Assembly (NCBI GenBank): GCA_003554565.1
Contig: PWGR01000306.1
Coordinates: 1-28,201, forward strand
Length of the DNA: 28,201 bases
Source of the DNA: Clostridia bacterium
Lineage (GTDB): Bacteria > Bacillota > Sulfobacillia > SLMV01
Reading direction: 5' to 3'
The notes beneath the pieces are model-generated. The model searched no databases, was not told where the DNA came from, and saw only the letters and a list, made by a program, of their open reading frames with translations. Made by a program: the position numbers and the translations under genes. Position 1 is the first letter of the stretch, and each line of letters opens with the position of its first letter. Shown here in pieces: positions 7,036 through 15,229 of the stretch.

Positions 7036-8013
7036 GTGAATGAGGGGGCCGTCAATCCCGGATTCATCATGCAGGAGCAACCTGTGGCTGAACGCATCAT
7101 GCGCACAATCGTACGTCGCGATGATGTGAGTTCTGCCTACCTGTTTTATGGTGGCGACGGGCTCGGTAAGGACACACTGGCTCGCTGGTTTGTTGCTGCC
7201 CTGCAGTGTGGGTGCCAGGACCCAGTGTCGCGCCCCTGCGGTGACTGCTCGTCCTGTCGCAAGTGTGCTGAGCAGAACCATCCTGACGTCCACGTGCTCG
7301 ATAGACATGATGACCGATCCACTGTGAGTATTGATCAGATCAGAAATGAAGTTCGTCCGGTGTTAAGGCGCCGGGCCTACGAAGGCGGGCACAAGATAAT
7401 CCTGGTACCTGAGGCGCACCGTCTCACCCCGGAGGCGCAGAACGCGATGCTCAAGTCATTGGAAGAACCGGCCGGCAGTACGGTTGTGGTGCTGGTTTCA
7501 CCATCTCTCCGTCCCCTCCTGCCTACCGTACGGTCTCGCTGTGTGCGTATTCCCTTTCACGACCTCAATTACTCAACATTCCGCGTGCGGTTACAGCGCG
7601 ATCGCCAGCTGAGCGAAAGCGACTGCCGGCAGCTGTACCTGGCGACAGCCGGAAACGTAGAGCTGAGCGAAGCCATTGTGCACTCAGAAGAGGAGTCGCA
7701 GCGCTGGAAAACCATAGAGCAGCTGGCGGAGGAACTGGTGGAAGGGACCTTTCCATCACCGGTCGAGATAACTGAATGGGCGGAGCGGTTGGCTCCGGAC
7801 CGGGATGCAGCCCGGGATTACCTGGCGCTGTTGACTGTGGCAATGCGGGGCCGCCTTCTTCGTTCCGCGCGCGAAGGACAATTCAGGTTCGCCGACTGTG
7901 TCGATGTAATATCCCGCATGGACGAAGCAATCGCTACCAATGCCAATGCCCGCCTGGCACTGGAAGTGATGTTTGTCAAGTTGCGGCGTATTCTGGACTC
8001 TGACTATAATTGA
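7036..8013 (+). CDS. holB: DNA polymerase III delta' subunit
   Basis: This 325-residue protein is a subunit of the clamp loader, which places the sliding clamp on primed DNA. It has a Walker-A-like GGDGLGKDT (39-47), a zinc-binding cysteine group (Cys58 or Cys60, then Cys68, Cys71 and Cys74), the AEAQNAMLKSLEEP-type segment (here PEAQNAMLKSLEEP), and the SRC motif in TVRSRCVR that supplies the arginine finger. The GTG start at 7036 follows a GAGGGGG site, 13 bases after darA. In most Bacillota yaaR lies between darA and holB; it is absent here. Confidence 0.93.
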   Translation: MNEGAVNPGFIMQEQPVAERIMRTIVRRDDVSSAYLFYGGDGLGKDTLARWFVAALQCGCQDPVSRPCGDCSSCRKCAEQNHPDVHVLDRHDDRSTVSIDQIRNEVRPVLRRRAYEGGHKIILVPEAHRLTPEAQNAMLKSLEEPAGSTVVVLVSPSLRPLLPTVRSRCVRIPFHDLNYSTFRVRLQRDRQLSESDCRQLYLATAGNVELSEAIVHSEEESQRWKTIEQLAEELVEGTFPSPVEITEWAERLAPDRDAARDYLALLTVAMRGRLLRSAREGQFRFADCVDVISRMDEAIATNANARLALEVMFVKLRRILDSDYN

Positions 8014-8045
8014 GTGCGAGCTCAAATAAGAGGGGGAAATATGCG

Positions 8046-8861
8046 ATGCCGGAAGTGGTGGGCATTCGCTTCAAGGAAGCATGCAAAATATACTACTTTG
8101 ACCCTGCAGGCCTTGATCTGCAGGAAGGAGACGACGTTATAGTTGAAACGGCGCGCGGGCGCGGCTACGGGTGGGTGACGTTGGCCAATCACTTTGTGCA
8201 GGAGGACGAGGTGGTCAGACCCCTGCGCAGGGTGGTTCGGAGGGCAACGAGCCCCGACCGGGTGCAGGTTCGAGAGAATCAGTCCCGCGAGGAGGATGCT
8301 CGGCGTCTGTGCCAGCGAAAGGCGGAGCGACACGACCTGCAGATGCAGGTTATCGATGCCGAGTATGCCTTTGATGGCAGTCAGATAACCTTTTACTTCA
8401 CGGCTGATGGAAGAGTTGATTTCAGACAGCTGGTGCGTGATCTTGCTGGTACATTTCACACCCGCATAGAACTCCGGCAGATCGGTGTGCGCGACGAGGC
8501 CAAGATTATCGGGGGGATTGGTGCATGCGGGCGGGCTTGTTGTTGTGCCACCTTTCTGTCCGATTTTACGCCCATTACCATACGCATGGCAAAACGACAG
8601 AATCTTTCTCTCAACCCTGCAAAAATCTCCGGGCTGTGTGGACGACTGATGTGCTGCCTGCAGTATGAAGATACTGTGTACGAGCAAGCACAGGAGGATC
8701 TGCCCGATCAGGGCGATAAAGTCGAGACCTGTGATGGTGCTGGCCGTGTGGTTCGCTGTGACTGCCTTGAGGGTAGGGTGCACGTGAAGCTCAGGGACGG
8801 CAAGATCAACAGATATTCCGCCGAAGAGATTGAGCCGAGCCGGCGCCAGATGCGAGGATGA
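8046..8861 (+). CDS. ricT: RicT/YaaT regulatory iron-sulfur complex subunit (PSP1 domain)
   Basis: This 271-residue PSP1-family protein belongs to the Ric (YaaT-YlbF-YmcA) complex, which in Bacillus assists RNase Y-dependent mRNA maturation and influences sporulation and competence. The cysteine clusters are CGRACCC (161-167) and CGRLMCC (198-204), which in the family help hold [4Fe-4S] clusters. The ATG at 8046 follows GAGGGGG by about 9 bases. It is 32 bases after holB and only 4 before rsmI. The usual neighbour yabA is missing. No ylbF or ymcA homologue is in this window. Confidence 0.93.
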   Translation: MPEVVGIRFKEACKIYYFDPAGLDLQEGDDVIVETARGRGYGWVTLANHFVQEDEVVRPLRRVVRRATSPDRVQVRENQSREEDARRLCQRKAERHDLQMQVIDAEYAFDGSQITFYFTADGRVDFRQLVRDLAGTFHTRIELRQIGVRDEAKIIGGIGACGRACCCATFLSDFTPITIRMAKRQNLSLNPAKISGLCGRLMCCLQYEDTVYEQAQEDLPDQGDKVETCDGAGRVVRCDCLEGRVHVKLRDGKINRYSAEEIEPSRRQMRG

Positions 8862-8865
8862 TTGA

Positions 8866-9741
8866 GTGGACCCCGGTACTCTATATGTGGTCGCCACGCC
8901 CATAGGGAATCTCAATGACTTAAGCGCGCGTGCTGCTTCTGCCCTGCGGCACGTTGATATAGTGGCCGCAGAGGATACCCGTACCGCGCGGGTTTTGTTT
9001 GAGCAGTACGGGATTCAGACTCCCACTCGCAGCTATCACGACTACAACAAGGAGTCGGTGACTCCAGATCTGACGAGGCGTCTGCAAGAAGGTGAAAGCG
9101 TTGCCCTTATTTCCGAGGCCGGCACCCCAGGCATCTCTGACCCCGGGTTCTATATGGTTAGAGAAGCTCACCGGATGAATATTCCTGTGATCGCAGTACC
9201 AGGCCCCTGTGCAGCAGTCGCGGCTTTGAGTGCCAGCGGTCTGCCGAGCGACAGGTTCTACTATCTAGGTTTTTTACCCCGCGGTCAGGCCATGCACGAG
9301 AGGCTGCACGAGGCCGGACTGTTGGATGCTACTCTGATCATTTATGAGTCTCCGGAACGGATTTCCGGGACGCTTTCCGTGCTGGCTGAGGTGCTGGGCG
9401 AACGAACCATCTGTCTCTCTCGTGAGATGACCAAAGTGCATGAAGAGCACCTCACCGGTACGCCTGAGTCACTACTTCAGCATCTGAGAGACAATGGAGT
9501 TTCGGTGCGGGGCGAGATTACCTTGGTGGTTGCCCCCGCCGGATTTGACCTGCACAAAAAACCCGACACGGTGCAGCTAGAAACCCGTGTTGAGGACGAG
9601 GCCGTCCTGGAGCAGGTCAACCTGCTGGTTGGGTCAGGATACCGTCTGGCGCAAGCCGCCCGGATCGTTGCCCGCGGTCATGAGCTTCCCCGCAGTGATG
9701 TTTACCGACAGTACCTGCGTCACTACCGGGGTTCCGGGTGA
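8866..9741 (+). CDS. rsmI: 16S rRNA (cytidine-1402 2'-O)-methyltransferase RsmI
   Basis: The 291-residue product belongs to the tetrapyrrole-methylase superfamily and methylates the ribose of C1402 in the decoding centre of 16S rRNA using S-adenosylmethionine. Visible motifs are GTLYVVATPIGNL near the N-terminus, AAEDTRTARVL, SEAGTPGISDPG (the usual SDAGTP with Glu for Asp) and VPGPCAAVAALSASGL, followed by the family's C-terminal helical domain. The GTG start at 8866 follows the ricT stop by 4 bases, with GAGG upstream. It is last of the operon. Confidence 0.94.
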   Translation: MDPGTLYVVATPIGNLNDLSARAASALRHVDIVAAEDTRTARVLFEQYGIQTPTRSYHDYNKESVTPDLTRRLQEGESVALISEAGTPGISDPGFYMVREAHRMNIPVIAVPGPCAAVAALSASGLPSDRFYYLGFLPRGQAMHERLHEAGLLDATLIIYESPERISGTLSVLAEVLGERTICLSREMTKVHEEHLTGTPESLLQHLRDNGVSVRGEITLVVAPAGFDLHKKPDTVQLETRVEDEAVLEQVNLLVGSGYRLAQAARIVARGHELPRSDVYRQYLRHYRGSG

Positions 9742-9876
9742 CGCCACGCCCTGTCTTCTAGACTGTCAACTCAATGCAGGATGCGGTCCTTCGAAGCAGA
9801 ATTGACCACTAGACAGAGCGGTAATCGTAAGCTCTATGCTGGGTGGAGACTGAACCTTTACGAGAGGGTGGGGTAT

Positions 9877-11445
9877 GTGTTTGACGTACTCATAACTGGT
9901 GGACGGATTATGAACGGCAGTGGTGCGCCCTGGTTTCGAGCGGATGTCGGTATCCTCGATGGCAAAATCGCCGCGGTTGGGGACCTGAAGGGGACCGATG
10001 CTCGATGGCAGATTGATGCCCAAGACAGAGCAGTCTCGCCGGGATTCATAGACATGCATTCTCATTCGGATTTTAATCTGCTTGTGAACCGACGGGCTGA
10101 GAGCAAGATCAGGCAGGGGGTTACTACCGAGGTAATCGGGCAGTGTGGAAATTCTGCGGCCTATGCTTCCAAGCGACAGTTGGACGAACTGCGCAACGAA
10201 TGGGGGGAAGACGTCGCAGATCTCACATGGTCCAACATGGCCGAGTATATGGAGCTCCTGGAAGAGGGAGGTCTGGCAGTCAACTGTGCGACACTCATCG
10301 GTCAAGGGAATATACGCAGGTGCGCTGTGGGCGAACGGGACCGGGCTCCAACGCCGGAGGAGAGCGCCGAGATGCAGAGCATGCTGGAGGAGGCGCTGCA
10401 GGCAGGCGCTTTTGGTATGTCGACCGGACTGATTTACCCCCCGGGTGTCTACAGCGAAACGGCGGAGCTGGTCAGGCTGGCCCGCGTACTTGGTGACTAC
10501 AATGCGATATACTTCACCCATCTCCGGGATGAGGGAAGCGGACATTCAACGTCGCTGAAAGAGGCCGTTGAGATCGGCCGGGAAGGCGAGTGTCAGATCC
10601 AGGTGTCCCATCTCAAGGTGGTGGGCGAGGATAACTGGGGCAGGGCTGGTTGTGCCCTGGAGATCCTGGAAGATGCCCGTCGGGGAGGCATCCCCGTATT
10701 TGCTGATCAGTATCCATACGTTGCGACGGCGACCGGCCTGACCGCGTCCCTGCCGGCCTGGGCACACGATGGAGGGCGGGATGAGATGCTCGCCCGCCTG
10801 CGTGATGCCGGGCAGCGGAATCGAATGAAGGAAGAAATGCGAACCAGAGGGCAGTGGGACCGCCTCCTGATTTCCAGGGTAGCCGGACGAGAGAACCGCC
10901 AGTACGAAGGTATGACCGTCGCGGATATAGCATCCGACCGGGGCATGGAACCAGAAGATGCGGTGTTTGATCTCCTCCTGGAGGAAGGGGGGATGGTGGG
11001 AAGTGTGAGGTTTGCCATGGACGAAGAAGACGTGAGAACCATCATGCAGAGCCCGCTTGTGATGGTGGGGTCGGATGGAAGTGCCCTTTCGCCGCGCGGC
11101 CCGCTCGGGAAGGGCAAACCGCACCCGCGAAGCTACGGCACCTTCCCACGCGTTTTAGGGAAATACGCTCGTGAGGCGGGTGTGCTCAGCATGGAGGAGG
11201 CAGTTGCAAAGATGACTTCCCGGCCGGCCATGGCGCTCGGGCTGTGGGATCGCGGGCTTCTCCTGCCCGGCTGTTGGGCTGACATCGTGATTTTTGCTCC
11301 CGATAGGGTGCGCGATCAGGCCACCTTCACCGAACCACATCAGTTCCCCCGGGGAATAGACATGGCAATGGTGAACGGAACAGTTGTGCTTGATGGCGAC
11401 GAACAGGGAGATGCCTTGCCGGGCAGGGTTCTCAGGAGGGAGTAG
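9877..11445 (+). CDS. N-acyl-D-amino-acid deacylase (D-aminoacylase), amidohydrolase family
   Basis: This 522-residue zinc hydrolase is predicted to remove the acyl group from N-acyl-D-amino acids. The family metal-ligand pattern is complete: HSHSD (His61, His63), GQCGNS (Cys90), HLRDEG (His215) and SHLK (His245), with the catalytic Asp400 in VGSDGSALSPRG and HPRSYGTFPR after it. The GTG at 9877 follows a GAGGGTGGGG stretch. It lies 135 bases after rsmI and is followed 7 bases later by a DUF1177-type gene, so the two form an operon inserted between rsmI and abrB. Substrate preference cannot be read from sequence. A role in recycling D-amino acids or peptides is inferred. Confidence 0.88.
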   Translation: MFDVLITGGRIMNGSGAPWFRADVGILDGKIAAVGDLKGTDARWQIDAQDRAVSPGFIDMHSHSDFNLLVNRRAESKIRQGVTTEVIGQCGNSAAYASKRQLDELRNEWGEDVADLTWSNMAEYMELLEEGGLAVNCATLIGQGNIRRCAVGERDRAPTPEESAEMQSMLEEALQAGAFGMSTGLIYPPGVYSETAELVRLARVLGDYNAIYFTHLRDEGSGHSTSLKEAVEIGREGECQIQVSHLKVVGEDNWGRAGCALEILEDARRGGIPVFADQYPYVATATGLTASLPAWAHDGGRDEMLARLRDAGQRNRMKEEMRTRGQWDRLLISRVAGRENRQYEGMTVADIASDRGMEPEDAVFDLLLEEGGMVGSVRFAMDEEDVRTIMQSPLVMVGSDGSALSPRGPLGKGKPHPRSYGTFPRVLGKYAREAGVLSMEEAVAKMTSRPAMALGLWDRGLLLPGCWADIVIFAPDRVRDQATFTEPHQFPRGIDMAMVNGTVVLDGDEQGDALPGRVLRRE

Positions 11446-11452
11446 TTGTGCA

Positions 11453-12394
11453 GTGTTGCTGCAACACGTTCTGGAAGTAGCTGAATTGCTGGATGGTGCC
11501 TGGGTAGACGGTGCTCAAGTCAGGTTGTTTTTCCGTGAGCGGGGTATGCGTACCATCTCAGTGGAGCGGGTCAGAGAAAAGGACGGGGAAACCGACTTTG
11601 TTCAGCTCCGTATTTGTGGCCACCGAGGGATAAGTCGGGGTGGGGATGCCCCGACGCTGGGTATAGTGGGACGGCTGGGTGGGATTGGTGCACGCCCGGA
11701 GGAGGTAGGACTGGTATCCGATGCCGATGGGGCCATTACCGCGCTGGCCGCAGCCCTCAAACTCCTGATGCTTCAGCGCCGGGGTGATATCCTTCCAGGA
11801 GACGTGGTCGTCTCGACGCACATTTGCCCGGAAGCACCGGTGATATCCGGTGATCCAGTTTCATTCATGGGTTCGCCTGTCGACCTAAAACAGATGAACC
11901 ATCGAGAGGTACACGAGGATATGGATGCGCTTCTGAGTATTGACACAACCAAGGGCAACAGGGTCCTGAATCGCAACGGATTTGCCATCACGCCCACGGT
12001 GAAAGCTGGCTACATTCTTCCTCCCGCCAACGATTTGGTTGGCATAGTCGAGCGAACCACGGGTCAACCCGCTGCGGTTCTCCCCCTTGCACAGCAGGAT
12101 ATCACTCCACAGGGCAGCGGCCTGAGCCGGATCAACAGCATGATGCTCCCGTCTGTTGCGACGGATGCTCCGACCGTGGGGGTCGGCATCACAAGTGAGC
12201 TGCCTGTGCCGGGAAGTGCTACGGGGGCGAGCCGTGAAGTTGACATTGCTGCTGCGGCACAATTTACTGTCGAGGTAGCTAAAGCCTTCAGCCGAAGGCG
12301 CTGCAGATTCTTCTGTGCCGGGGAGTATAAGCACCTGGTGCGATTATATGGTTCCATGTCGCGATTCCAGACAACTGGCCGGGAAACGAAATAA
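11453..12394 (+). CDS. DUF1177-family protein
   Basis: This 313-residue protein resembles the DUF1177 family, whose function is unknown. Conserved-looking blocks are APTLGIVGRLGGIGARPEE, VSTHICPEAPV, FMGSPVD, SIDTTKGNRVLN, QDITPQGSGLSRINSM and ELPVPGSATGASREVDI. These are rich in His, Asp and Thr, and the layout recalls a metal-dependent hydrolase, but no catalytic site is proven. The GTG start at 11453 follows AGGAGGG by about 12 bases, a rather long spacing; TTG 11456 is the alternative. It directly follows the D-aminoacylase gene, suggesting a shared substrate, perhaps a D-amino-acid-containing peptide. Confidence 0.72.
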   Translation: MLLQHVLEVAELLDGAWVDGAQVRLFFRERGMRTISVERVREKDGETDFVQLRICGHRGISRGGDAPTLGIVGRLGGIGARPEEVGLVSDADGAITALAAALKLLMLQRRGDILPGDVVVSTHICPEAPVISGDPVSFMGSPVDLKQMNHREVHEDMDALLSIDTTKGNRVLNRNGFAITPTVKAGYILPPANDLVGIVERTTGQPAAVLPLAQQDITPQGSGLSRINSMMLPSVATDAPTVGVGITSELPVPGSATGASREVDIAAAAQFTVEVAKAFSRRRCRFFCAGEYKHLVRLYGSMSRFQTTGRETK

Positions 12395-12400
12395 AGGTCA

Positions 12401-12427
12401 CGGGCGGCACCCCGGAAGTGCCGCCCG
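12401..12427. terminator. GC-rich hairpin between convergent DUF1177-type gene and abrB
   Basis: A perfect 10-bp stem (CGGGCGGCAC, 12401-12410, with 12418-12427) closes a 7-base loop, six bases after the DUF1177-type stop. On the minus strand the hairpin is followed by CCTTTATTT, a weak U-run, so it fits best as the abrB terminator and may serve both genes. Confidence 0.6.
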
Positions 12428-12454
12428 CACAAACATCTGAGAAAACTGGACAGA

Positions 12455-12706
12455 TTACGAGCCGGTCATGTTTGCCATTGCTTCGGCACAGCTCTTGCAC
12501 ACCGTCTTGCTGCGGAACTGCTGCGTGTTGTACGCGTTGCCGCAGAATATGCATCCCGGCTCATACTTCCGGAGAACGATGTTTTCTCCGTCCACGTATA
12601 TCTCCAGGGAGTCCTTCTTGTGAATGTCCAGTGTCCTGCGCAGTTCTATGGGAATGACCACACGTCCCAATTCGTCTACTTTTCTCACGATGCCGGTTGA
12701 TTTCAT
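12455..12706 (-). CDS. abrB: AbrB/SpoVT-family transition-state regulator with C-terminal CxxC pairs
   Basis: This 83-residue DNA-binding protein has the AbrB swapped-hairpin domain in residues 1-48 (MKSTGIVRKVDELGRVVIPI, then ELRRTLDI), almost identical to Bacillus AbrB. In place of the Bacillus dimerisation domain it has a short tail with two CxxC pairs (Cys52/Cys55 and Cys70/Cys73) that probably bind zinc. AbrB proteins repress sporulation and stationary-phase genes during growth. The ATG at 12706 lies about 12 bases after GAGAGGAG. In Bacillus abrB sits just beyond rsmI; here it is still nearby but separated by two metabolic genes and on the opposite strand. Confidence 0.93.
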   Translation of the reverse strand: MKSTGIVRKVDELGRVVIPIELRRTLDIHKKDSLEIYVDGENIVLRKYEPGCIFCGNAYNTQQFRSKTVCKSCAEAMANMTGS

Positions 12707-12763
12707 GGATTATCCAGTCTCCTCTCCCAGAAATCTTGTAGCTCCCTCCGGTCACCATAATAA

Positions 12764-12792
12764 ACGATACCATATATGCCATAAACATACAA
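12764..12792 (-). promoter_or_regulatory. Possible abrB promoter
   Basis: On the minus strand TTGTAT (12792-12787) and TATCGT (12769-12764) are separated by 17 bases, and TG stands one base before the -10 box. Both hexamers are imperfect, but the position, about 55 bases before the abrB start in an unusually AT-rich patch, is suitable. Confidence 0.33.
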
Positions 12793-12844
12793 GATATTAT
12801 TGTAGGAAATTCCGTTAACCATCTGCTAAGGCAAGAGATTCCTT

Positions 12845-12911
12845 TTTCGTCGCTGTCTGATGGATCTTCGATTCTCTTACTCAGTTGAATTCTCCCCGGT
12901 AAGCGACGAAA
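12845..12911. repeat. Widely spaced 10-bp inverted repeat in the abrB upstream region
   Basis: TTTCGTCGCT (12845-12854) and AGCGACGAAA (12902-12911) are perfect inverted copies 47 bases apart. They lie in the 381-base stretch between abrB and the phosphoesterase gene (12707-13087), which otherwise holds only the possible abrB promoter and no gene. The pair could be two half-sites for a regulator or the base of a structured leader transcribed toward abrB. Confidence 0.4.
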
Positions 12912-13087
12912 TGTCAACAGATAGCATTAATGATCTTTTTTCGCCGTATTAGTACAGGCTTAAAATGAAAATTGCCGCACCTTGCTGAGCGGTCAGAGTT
13001 TTCCAGGAAAATTGGTGACATACTCCTGCTGCAGCTTCCCAACTGCCTCGTGTGGATTGGATCAGTCCTGGGGTGTCAGAGGGCGGT

Positions 13088-13576
13088 TCATTTCATGTAA
13101 ACTGTCTGTACATCGAATTGCCCGTCGCGGAGCTCGCCCAGCATGTAGGAGGCCGGGCTGCAGCGCGGTTCGACGGGGGCTCCGGGGTTGATGACCGTGC
13201 AGCCGCTGAACGGGACGACAAGTGGTCGATGCAGGTGCCCGTACACAATGATGTCTGCTGTAGTGCCGTAATGACGGGCCAGACGTGAGGGACGGGGTCG
13301 GCCGAAAGAGTGCCCGTGCAGCACGATGATTTGCAGCCCGCCCAACTCGAACTCCAGCTCCTCCGGGAGCTCATCGGTGAAAGATCCACGGTCTCTGTTT
13401 CCGCGTACGGCACAGAGGGAGTCGGACACCTCCAGGAACTTGGCGTGGATTTCAGGTGAATTAAAGTCACCGGTGTGGATCACCAGATCTGCCCTGGCTG
13501 CCTCATTCAGTAGTTCTGGTGCCACTTCCTGGGCTCTGTCGGGTACATGAGTATCGCCCGTCAGCAGAATCAGCAC
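13088..13576 (-). CDS. Metallophosphoesterase, YfcE/MJ0936 family
   Basis: This 162-residue protein is a small calcineurin-like phosphodiesterase. The metal-binding motifs run in family order: GDTH (7-10), HTGDF, GNRD, LHGHSFG, GHLHRP and NPGA. The usual GNCD is GNRD here. Relatives hydrolyse phosphodiester model substrates with Mn2+ or Ni2+; physiological substrates are mostly unknown. The GTG start at 13576 lies about 9 bases after GGAGGG. It is divergent from the P-loop/beta-helix trio, about 90 bases away. Confidence 0.9.
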   Translation of the reverse strand: MLILLTGDTHVPDRAQEVAPELLNEAARADLVIHTGDFNSPEIHAKFLEVSDSLCAVRGNRDRGSFTDELPEELEFELGGLQIIVLHGHSFGRPRPSRLARHYGTTADIIVYGHLHRPLVVPFSGCTVINPGAPVEPRCSPASYMLGELRDGQFDVQTVYMK

Positions 13577-13664
13577 GGTCCTACTCCCTCCAGCTTTACC
13601 CGGGTGCCATTGTAGTCTGGTTCATGCTACCACAACCCGGTTCACTCCGACAGGGGGTGGCAAC

Positions 13665-14075
13665 TTGAACGTAGAAAGAGTACCTCTGATCGTGGTGGTG
13701 GGGATCTGCGCTGTCGGCAAGAGTACCGTGGTTGAAGGGCTTCGCGACCGTGGATTTGCTGCCCTGGAGGTGCCCCAGGAGCATTCTCAAGTTCCTTATC
13801 TTTGGGCGAGAAATAGACCGGATGCGGCGGTTTATCTCGACGCAGAATATCGGGTCGTAAAAGCCAGGCGCAGCTATCTGACAGCAGAGCGGGTTCAGAG
13901 GCAGCGGGAGCTGCTGGCCTATGCGCGCTCGCGGGCCGACATCCGCGTTGATGCTACGCATCGCGGGGTCGTCGAAATTCTCGAAGAAGTGCAGGACAAA
14001 CTGGGCCTGCTCGGAGTTGCACCGACACCGAGACCGCTGGTAGGGCTGGACTGGAAGCGAGGTGACCCGAAGTGA
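13665..14075 (+). CDS. Small P-loop NTPase or kinase-like protein
   Basis: The 136-residue product has a Walker A motif GICAVGKST (13-21) at the end of a hydrophobic first strand. A later strand, IRVDATH, resembles those of small-molecule kinases and zeta-toxin-like proteins. It is too short for most named kinase families, and I cannot assign a substrate. The TTG at 13665 follows AGGGGGTGG. Its stop overlaps the start of the next gene (GTGA, 14072-14075), which encodes a beta-helix protein, so the two are translationally coupled. Confidence 0.7.
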   Translation: MNVERVPLIVVVGICAVGKSTVVEGLRDRGFAALEVPQEHSQVPYLWARNRPDAAVYLDAEYRVVKARRSYLTAERVQRQRELLAYARSRADIRVDATHRGVVEILEEVQDKLGLLGVAPTPRPLVGLDWKRGDPK

Positions 14076-15229
14076 TCTGGCCATTTGGGCGAAAACGCAG
14101 AAAGGAAGAGCCCGAGGAGGGAAAGGAAGAGCACACCGCAACCCTTACGGTGCCAGATGATGTACGGAGCATACAGGAAGCCATTGCTTCAGCGCCCGAG
14201 GGGGCAACCGTCGTGGTCCGCCCCGGCCGGTATCGTGGAGATGTGGATTTTTCGGGCAAGAATCTGAAGGTGCGCAGTAATGACCCGCGGGATCCGCAGA
14301 CGGTCGCCCGCACCATCATAGAGGGTGATGGCGACGGCACTGTCGTGGCTTTTGTCCGTGGAGAGGGAGAGGGAAGCGAGCTGGCCGGCTTCACGATAAC
14401 TGGAGGACATGCCCGGGTTGGCGGACCGGGCGAGGGGGGCGGCATTACCGTTCGCGGCCATGCGCGCCCCGTGATCGAGAACAATGTAATCGAGGGCAAC
14501 CGCAGCGACCTGGACGGTGGCGGGATCTACATAGATGATGCAGCCCCCGCGGTGCTCCGCAATCAGATACGCGATAATGCCGCTGATGGATGTGGTGGGG
14601 GCATCCACGTCGGTCGTGATTCTGTGCGCAGCTCCGGCTATCAGGTCGAACCGGCCTTCAGGGAGAGAATGGGCCAATTTCTCGACCGGTCCATGCCCCG
14701 GACCGTCCAGATAACTGCTTCAGAAGACGATTCAGAACATGCCTTTCGCGACGAGGCGGCCGGGGATATACAGCAGGAACGGGAGAAAGAAGAACGTCCC
14801 CGACCCGTTCTGGAGGGTAACACCATACAAGGTAACCGGGCGCTGTGGGGAGGAGGGCTGTTCGTTTCCGACGAGGCCCCCAGAGTTGATGGTAACGCGT
14901 TTCGCGCGAATTCGGCGGGGCGTGGGGGTGGAGTATGCATATGGGACAACAGCCGCGCGGTTCTGCTGCAGAATATGTTAATTCAAAATGAGGCCGAGGA
15001 GGAGGGGGGTGCGGTGATCGTCGAGTGGGGTGCTTCACCTGTGCTGCTGGCCAACCGCATAACGGGGACCCGCAGCCGTAGGGGGGCGCTTTCGGTAGCT
15101 ACCAACTCTGCACCTATCATCCGGAACAATGTGTTTTCCGACAACGAGGGAGTGGAGGGAGATGTGCTCCATCTGTGGAAATCCAATCTGGCCGTGCTTC
15201 AAGACAACCAGTTTGCAGGTGATCGGTAA
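14072..15229 (+). CDS. Right-handed parallel beta-helix repeat protein, no secretion signal
   Basis: This 385-residue protein starts with a very basic and acidic tail (FGRKRRKEEPEEGKEE), then a pectate-lyase/NosD-like segment (VPDDVRSIQEAIASAPEGAT, RPGRYRGDVDF), then repeated coils of the type GGGIYIDDAAPAVLRNQI and GGGLFVSDEAPRVDGN. Such coils form a right-handed beta-helix; I see no catalytic residues of known polysaccharide lyases. A charged stretch near residues 190-250 interrupts the repeats. There is no signal peptide or membrane segment, so it is probably cytoplasmic. Its GTG start overlaps the P-loop gene and its TAA is immediately followed by the ATG of its paralogue. Confidence 0.78.
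   Translation: MIWPFGRKRRKEEPEEGKEEHTATLTVPDDVRSIQEAIASAPEGATVVVRPGRYRGDVDFSGKNLKVRSNDPRDPQTVARTIIEGDGDGTVVAFVRGEGEGSELAGFTITGGHARVGGPGEGGGITVRGHARPVIENNVIEGNRSDLDGGGIYIDDAAPAVLRNQIRDNAADGCGGGIHVGRDSVRSSGYQVEPAFRERMGQFLDRSMPRTVQITASEDDSEHAFRDEAAGDIQQEREKEERPRPVLEGNTIQGNRALWGGGLFVSDEAPRVDGNAFRANSAGRGGGVCIWDNSRAVLLQNMLIQNEAEEEGGAVIVEWGASPVLLANRITGTRSRRGALSVATNSAPIIRNNVFSDNEGVEGDVLHLWKSNLAVLQDNQFAGDR

Noticed and set aside
8022..8915. Minus-strand open frame of 297 codons opposite ricT and the start of rsmI
   Set aside because: It lies entirely opposite strongly supported genes, has no family motifs and has low-complexity antisense composition. The GC-rich code of the plus-strand genes keeps the opposite frame open.
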